Shown one piece after another: positions 59,480 through 64,000 of a DNA stretch of 64,000 nucleotides. The notes under the pieces are model-generated. The model saw only the letters and a program-made list of their open reading frames with translations, had not been told where the DNA came from and ran no database searches. The position numbers were made by a program, and so were the translations under genes. Each line of letters opens with the position of its first letter. Position 1 is the stretch's first letter. This stretch comes from Branchiostoma floridae (Eukaryota; Chordata; Leptocardii; Amphioxiformes; Branchiostomatidae): the NCBI RefSeq assembly GCF_000003815.2, contig NC_049990.1, forward strand, positions 21,018,547-21,082,546, given 5' to 3'.

Positions 59480-59985
59480 ACCTTAACATTGTGAAACTTA
59501 ATCTGTACATTTTACATATGGCATCCGTTTAGAATCTAAATACTGTAACCTAACCAGAAGGTGTCATAAATTCTTGTGACATGTACAATCAAACATTTGG
59601 ACAGGATCCATGCTTAACACCAAGTCATAACAGAAGATGTACTTGTAACAAAGGTTTCTTTTGGTGATGTAGGATATTTTTTCTTCAGCTCTTCTTCAAA
59701 TTCAATGTGATGTACCAGCTGGTAGTTCGGACTGCTTTGATGAATAAAATTTCATGGTGTTTATAACATTTGTCTGACTTATTCAACAAGACTAAGTGTC
59801 CTTAGGTTTTTAGCACAGTGAAAATCGTTTTAGTCATGTAATGTTAGCTATAGTCTGTTGAGATGTCTGAATCCTCGAGCATCAATAGCGACTGTCCCGT
59901 TCCTGCTTCTCTTTCTTCTCCCTCCAAACCTCGTCCAGGTAAGGCTGCAGGTATCGGACGCCCTCCCCAAACTTTGTCCCCTGTT
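59480..59985. repeat. 3' flank copy shared with paralogue C
   Basis: Homologous to 56024-56540, which places the original D gene end before this point. Includes gaataaaatttcatggtg, a possible old poly(A) signal. Confidence 0.8.
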
Positions 59986-60600
59986 TTATTTTTTTATGAA
60001 TGGTTTATTTCGCGTTGTGCGACATACAATAACATACAATGGCAGCATTTATATCTTTCGGCTGCATTGCAGTATGTTTTACACATGCTACAATTAAAAT
60101 AAAAAGCAATAGAAGGGCATAATTCAACACATTTTAAAAATAACAATAATTACTTTTAAAATGAATTTGTATACATTCAAGACTTATTCATACCTAGCAC
60201 TTTGAACTGTTAAGCAAGTCGACAAGGTATGGTAGTGTAGTCTTCCTATACCTAGAGGTTCTACAGTGGAATTGTGTTATCTGGTGTTTGGACCTGAGGT
60301 TTCTGCCATGTAGGCTCACATGGTTTGGCGGTAGCCATTTGGAGAAAGACGAAGAGCTCAGCAAAGAGGTACCAAACTTTGTACAGAGTTCGTGTCGTCT
60401 GTTGCACAGAGACGGAAGAGACAATTGGACTAGAGCCATGTCGTAACTAGCAAAGGTAGAACCAAGAATTATGCGGCAAGCTTTTTTTTTTGCACGTTCT
60501 CTATGGTCCTAGACTGGGCACAAGTGATTCCTGGGTGCCATACCGGACATGCGTATTCTAAGATTGGACGTATAAATCCACAGGAGACATGTTTCTTTGA
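59985..60600 (-). mobile_element. LINE fragment, minus strand
   Basis: The minus strand has an open stretch (60439-60194) with RNLRSKHQITQFHCRTSRYR and LPYLVDLLNS, like the C-terminus of CR1-type ORF2. A t-rich tail lies at its lower-coordinate end. 5' truncated and probably degraded. Confidence 0.55.
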
Positions 60601-60789
60601 AAGGATCAAAATCGCCAAAGCTAATTGCATCCACCAGATGTCTCGACGACTATAGCTAAGGAAGCCGGGCTGAACTTTTTCGTCACTGATACTGAAATAC
60701 TAAAACTATGGCTTGCTACTACTGTAGTGATGACAAATGCATCACTACAGAAATCTTATCTACAGTCCCTTGGCCGCACCCTGGACAAT

Positions 60790-60960
60790 TACTGTCGTAT
60801 TGAGGTCACCTGAGTGGCGCCGAATGGCAGCTCGCTCCAGACACTTGCGATTTAGCCCCGCCTATTGTGAGCTCCTCGCAATTCAGCGCCTGGCTGCCAA
60901 GCTTTAAGAGAGAGAAGTCGGCCCACACACTAACAATAAGAATAAGAATAACATTAAGAA
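60790..60960 (+). repeat. Interspersed repeat related to 27600-27790
   Basis: Shares gtggcgccgaatggcagctc, gctccagac and gcgatttagcccc with the other copy. It ends in an aat-rich simple repeat. Confidence 0.5.
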
Positions 60961-61825
60961 TGAGAATATCAATAACAACAAGAAAACATTACGCATCTGC
61001 TTGCAATATTTCATTATAGCAAGACTCACACAAAGCGGCTCTGGACCAAAACACCACAAGACGAAGAAATTGTAGGAGTGATATTTACCACAAGACGAAG
61101 AAATTGTAGGGGTAATATTTTTTTTATACATCCATAATAAAACGAGCTGCCGCGAAAAAAAAACGTGCATCATCGTCAACCTCAGTGCACAGGACTTGCA
61201 AAACAACGTACGTATGCGACAACGGGAACATGCAGTTACAGGTGCGAACGCGACTTAACTTTGACGATCAGATAAAACCACATATCTGCTTGACAATATC
61301 AATTACCGCATGACCCATATACAGGGGATCTGGACCAATACACCGGAAGATGAACATTTTGTAGGGGTGTTATTTTTATAACATCCATAATAAAACCGGC
61401 AGCCGCGAAAAAAAACAACGTGCATCATCGATCGTCAACCTCAGTGCAGAGGACTTGCCAAACAACGTACGTATGCGACAACGGGAACATGCAGTTATAG
61501 GTGCGAACGCGACTTAACTTTGACGATCAGATAAAACCACGTATCTGCTTGACAATATCAATTACCGCATGACCCACATACAGGGAATCTGGACCAATAC
61601 ACCGGAAGATGAACATTTTGTAGGGGTGTTATTTTTATAACATCCATAATAAAACCACCTGCCGCCAAAAAAATCCACGTGCATCATCGTCAACCTCAGT
61701 ACAGAGGACTTGCCAAACCACATAGAATTCAGACAATGGGAACATATAGATACAGCTGCGAACGCGCGAAAACCAGACAAAACTAAAAGTCTGTCGACCA
61801 GAGGTTCTGGTCACAGACTAATAAC
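60960..61825 (+). repeat. About 250-bp tandem array, about 3 units, ending in a hairpin
   Basis: Units share cttgacaatatcaattaccg, accggaagatgaacattttg, ataataaaac and cgacaacgggaacat. The right end is the hairpin agtctgtcgaccagagg / ctggtcacagact. An inverted partner lies at 50675-51176. Confidence 0.85.
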
Positions 61826-62059
61826 TTATGTAGTATACTTTATCAACTTTGTCTCAAGTTCCCACTGTACCAGCTGTATTAACAATTGTGTTTTCTAATT
61901 TATGATTAACCTTGCGGGATTATTGCACGCCTTGCATTTTTTTCGTGAAAAAAAATACTCGCATTAGTTTGGTCAAGGAGGTAACGTATAACCTCCTTGG
62001 TTTGGTAATGGTCAAATGTGTTGAGAAACCCGGCGCAAGACACCTTATCTGACCCACAA

Positions 62060-62165
62060 CAATGGCATCACGTGATCATCTATTTTGAGCCGCATTGGCT
62101 TAGCATTGGCTTTCACTCAGGCATGTGTGCAAGAGGAAGTGCTACGAGGAAGTAATGCTAAAATC
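62060..62165 (+). promoter_or_regulatory. Conserved upstream block of paralogue E
   Basis: Contains atggcatcacgtgatcatct, gctttcactcaggcatgtg and gaggaagtgctacgaggaag, matching A and D. An E-box CACGTG is present. Confidence 0.65.
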
Positions 62166-62221
62166 TATACGAGGCGCGTGCAAGGCAAAGTTTCCTGAGT
62201 GACCAGACGTCCTTCAGTTTT

Positions 62222-64000
62222 ATGCCGAACATGAAGTTTATTGCCTGTCTGATGTTCCTTACTGCGGGCTTCACTTCAGGCCAGTCCGTCCAGGGGGTGA
62301 GTACTTTACTGTACAAACTAAGAAGCAGAAGTACAGAGCGAGTTTTGTACTAAGCCTGAACAGCTGTACACTGCTTGTAGGATGTGGTAACAGACAAGGT
62401 ATTCGGCGTTATTAGAACTTGTAATGTTGATACTGATGACTCACCAGTACTAGCTGTATGTAAAAAGGGACTATTGAGGCTGAGGTGAAGGTCATATGTT
62501 GGCTATGTTTACTATGCTTGGTCTTCAAGCAAGCGGGTAAAACCCAGTACTCGCCTTGCTACTACATACAAGGATTGGACATGCATCGTTTGACTGTAAA
62601 CAGTCACTTCTTTGAGTTGTTGAAAGGCATTCAAAAGATATCATACGTAGCATATGCACCAGAAAACCAATGTGTTACGTTGATGTCATGCTTGGTGCGG
62701 CATAGCTGGTAAGTACTAATGTTTGGTAAATGCAACAAGCATGTTGTCGACTCCAAATTAACTAGCAAACTTTGAGGAGATTTTCATGCTGTAATTACTT
62801 GCAAACTATCTAGGGACAACTCCTGAGTTTGTAACGTTTATCGTATTGCACCAGAAAGACGGCGTTTGGATGAAAACCAGCCTAACTTCCTACAATAATA
62901 AGGCACTATTTACCAGCAGGAATATGTCTCTGTAATACCAGTCTGAGACTACTAGTCATTATTCAGCATTTCTTCTACAAAAGTGTACGGATACTGTTTG
63001 CCACCCTTGTAGTGACGCAAGGGTAGGTGGGCCGATTGACGTGAAAAGTAATCTTTTGTGGCTATCTATTTTGTTACATTCGCCCTTGCCCTATTCATGA
63101 TCACCTGTCATGGTCAGTACAATACAACAAAGCTTGAGTATTCTCGGTGACTCTCAAACCTAAAACAACTGTTACAGAATTAACATCAACGTGAAGCCAA
63201 GACATCCCATTGCTGTGGCAAAAGCGTTATCTGTGTGTAGTAATTTTTCCATGGCATGCATATTGAAGCCGGAGAGAAGACGGTGCATGTATATTAAATT
63301 CCACATTGTTTGTACATAGTTATCAGCGCACAGTTGCTCGTTGCAAGGCCCGCCAGGAATTCCCGGGAGAGACGGCCGAGATGGGATGCCAGGACGGGAC
63401 TGTCCTTGTGGAACTATTAAAAGGTATGGCAATAAATAGTCAAGCCTCCTTGATGTTCGTAGACTCGTGAACGCGCCTTTTATTTTTTTGGAGAAGCGTT
63501 GATTCAAGATTTTCAACATGGGCTAAGGTTTTCTATGCGACATACAGAACCCCTCTAAGCCTTTGTTGAAAATCCCGAATCAGTGCCCCCCGCCCTACCA
63601 AAGAAACAAATAAACGCCGCCGCTCCGAGGGAAGTTAGGCAATAACTATATTACACTATACAAATATTTCTAAGCTTCAAGTTCCAAATTGGAAACAAAA
63701 AATCTCATTCTAAGCTGATAAATCTTTATTCCTATGACTATGAGTCAATCTTCATCGAATTTATACTGGGCAGGTGTTGATGGGTTATTTTACTCCAGTG
63801 TGCGTCTTCTAATATAGTACGTACTGTTGCGTTTTCTCAACAGACGCAGATATAGATGAACTGCGACTGAAGTATCAGGTGCTGGAGCAGAAGCTGTTAG
63901 TCCTGGAGAATAAGACGGAGACCACACCCTTGCCTTGCTCAGGAGGTAAGTGTAAATATACCACATACTACTGAAGCACTTTTAACCCTGGCGACTCTGT
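62222..64000 (+). CDS. Paralogue E, 5' part: signal, collagen and coil exons, runs off the window
   Basis: Exons 62222-62296, 63320-63423 and 63844-63945. The first encodes MPNMKFIACLMFLTAGFTSG; the conserved Met is at 62231. The collagen exon reads GPPGIPGRDGRDGMPGRDCP then CGTIK, longer by one triplet than D. The coil exon DELRLKYQVLEQKLLVLENK is almost the same as in A. The domain exons would follow beyond 64000. The collagen exon ends in phase 2 but the coil exon needs phase 1; joining them gives a stop after a few codons, so the copy may be broken or use another donor. Confidence 0.72.

Overview
The window looks like genomic DNA of a cephalochordate (lancelet, Branchiostoma-like). It is intron-rich and AT-leaning. 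It carries tRNA-derived SINEs, a CR1-type LINE with a 2A-like motif (a class described from lancelet and sea urchin), Penelope-like element (PLE) debris, and many lineage-type MITEs and satellites. Three runs of N (24256-24355, 34337-34493, 51177-51276) are assembly gaps. All gene models below were built by hand from splice signals, reading-frame phase and paralogue comparison; no transcript evidence was available.

Left half (about 2.9-31.5 kb, minus strand): one large gene for a Strawberry notch (SBNO) family helicase-like protein. I could place 21 coding exons whose phases all agree, giving about 985 residues. The start is at 31464 and the C-terminal end was not found. Its introns hold a nested plus-strand gene (7336-10512) for a type II membrane protein with a long repetitive coiled coil, a nearly intact CR1 LINE (about 15.96-20.43 kb), two TIR DNA elements, a tRNA-derived SINE and PLE remnants. 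Two minisatellites in this gene (5692-6433 and 29540-31300) each begin at an exon's 3' end and multiply that exon's own 5' splice site tens of times. This is the most unusual signal I see.

Right half (33.6-64 kb, plus strand): a tandem cluster of at least five paralogues, A (33600-42487), B (44556-47718), C (49891-55679), D (57324-about 59289) and E (62222-beyond the window). They combine a secretion signal or type II membrane anchor, a very short collagen triplet run with a cysteine cluster, a short coiled coil, and a C-terminal fibrinogen-related domain of the type found in contactin-associated proteins (Caspr/CNTNAP). The order collagen-coil-fibrinogen-like domain resembles ficolins, although the terminal domain is of the Caspr type. 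A and B look intact. C has a one-base deletion in a domain exon. D loses its terminal domain where a LINE tail interrupts the exon. E has a phase clash between two exons and runs off the window. A, D and E share a conserved upstream block and nearly the same signal-peptide exon.

The cluster is still being reshaped by mobile DNA. There are PLE fragments with hammerhead-ribozyme-like cores (three loci), an hAT-like MITE with an 8-bp target duplication, fold-back elements, satellites and segmental duplications. SBNO and paralogue A are arranged head to head, with about 2.1 kb between their start codons.
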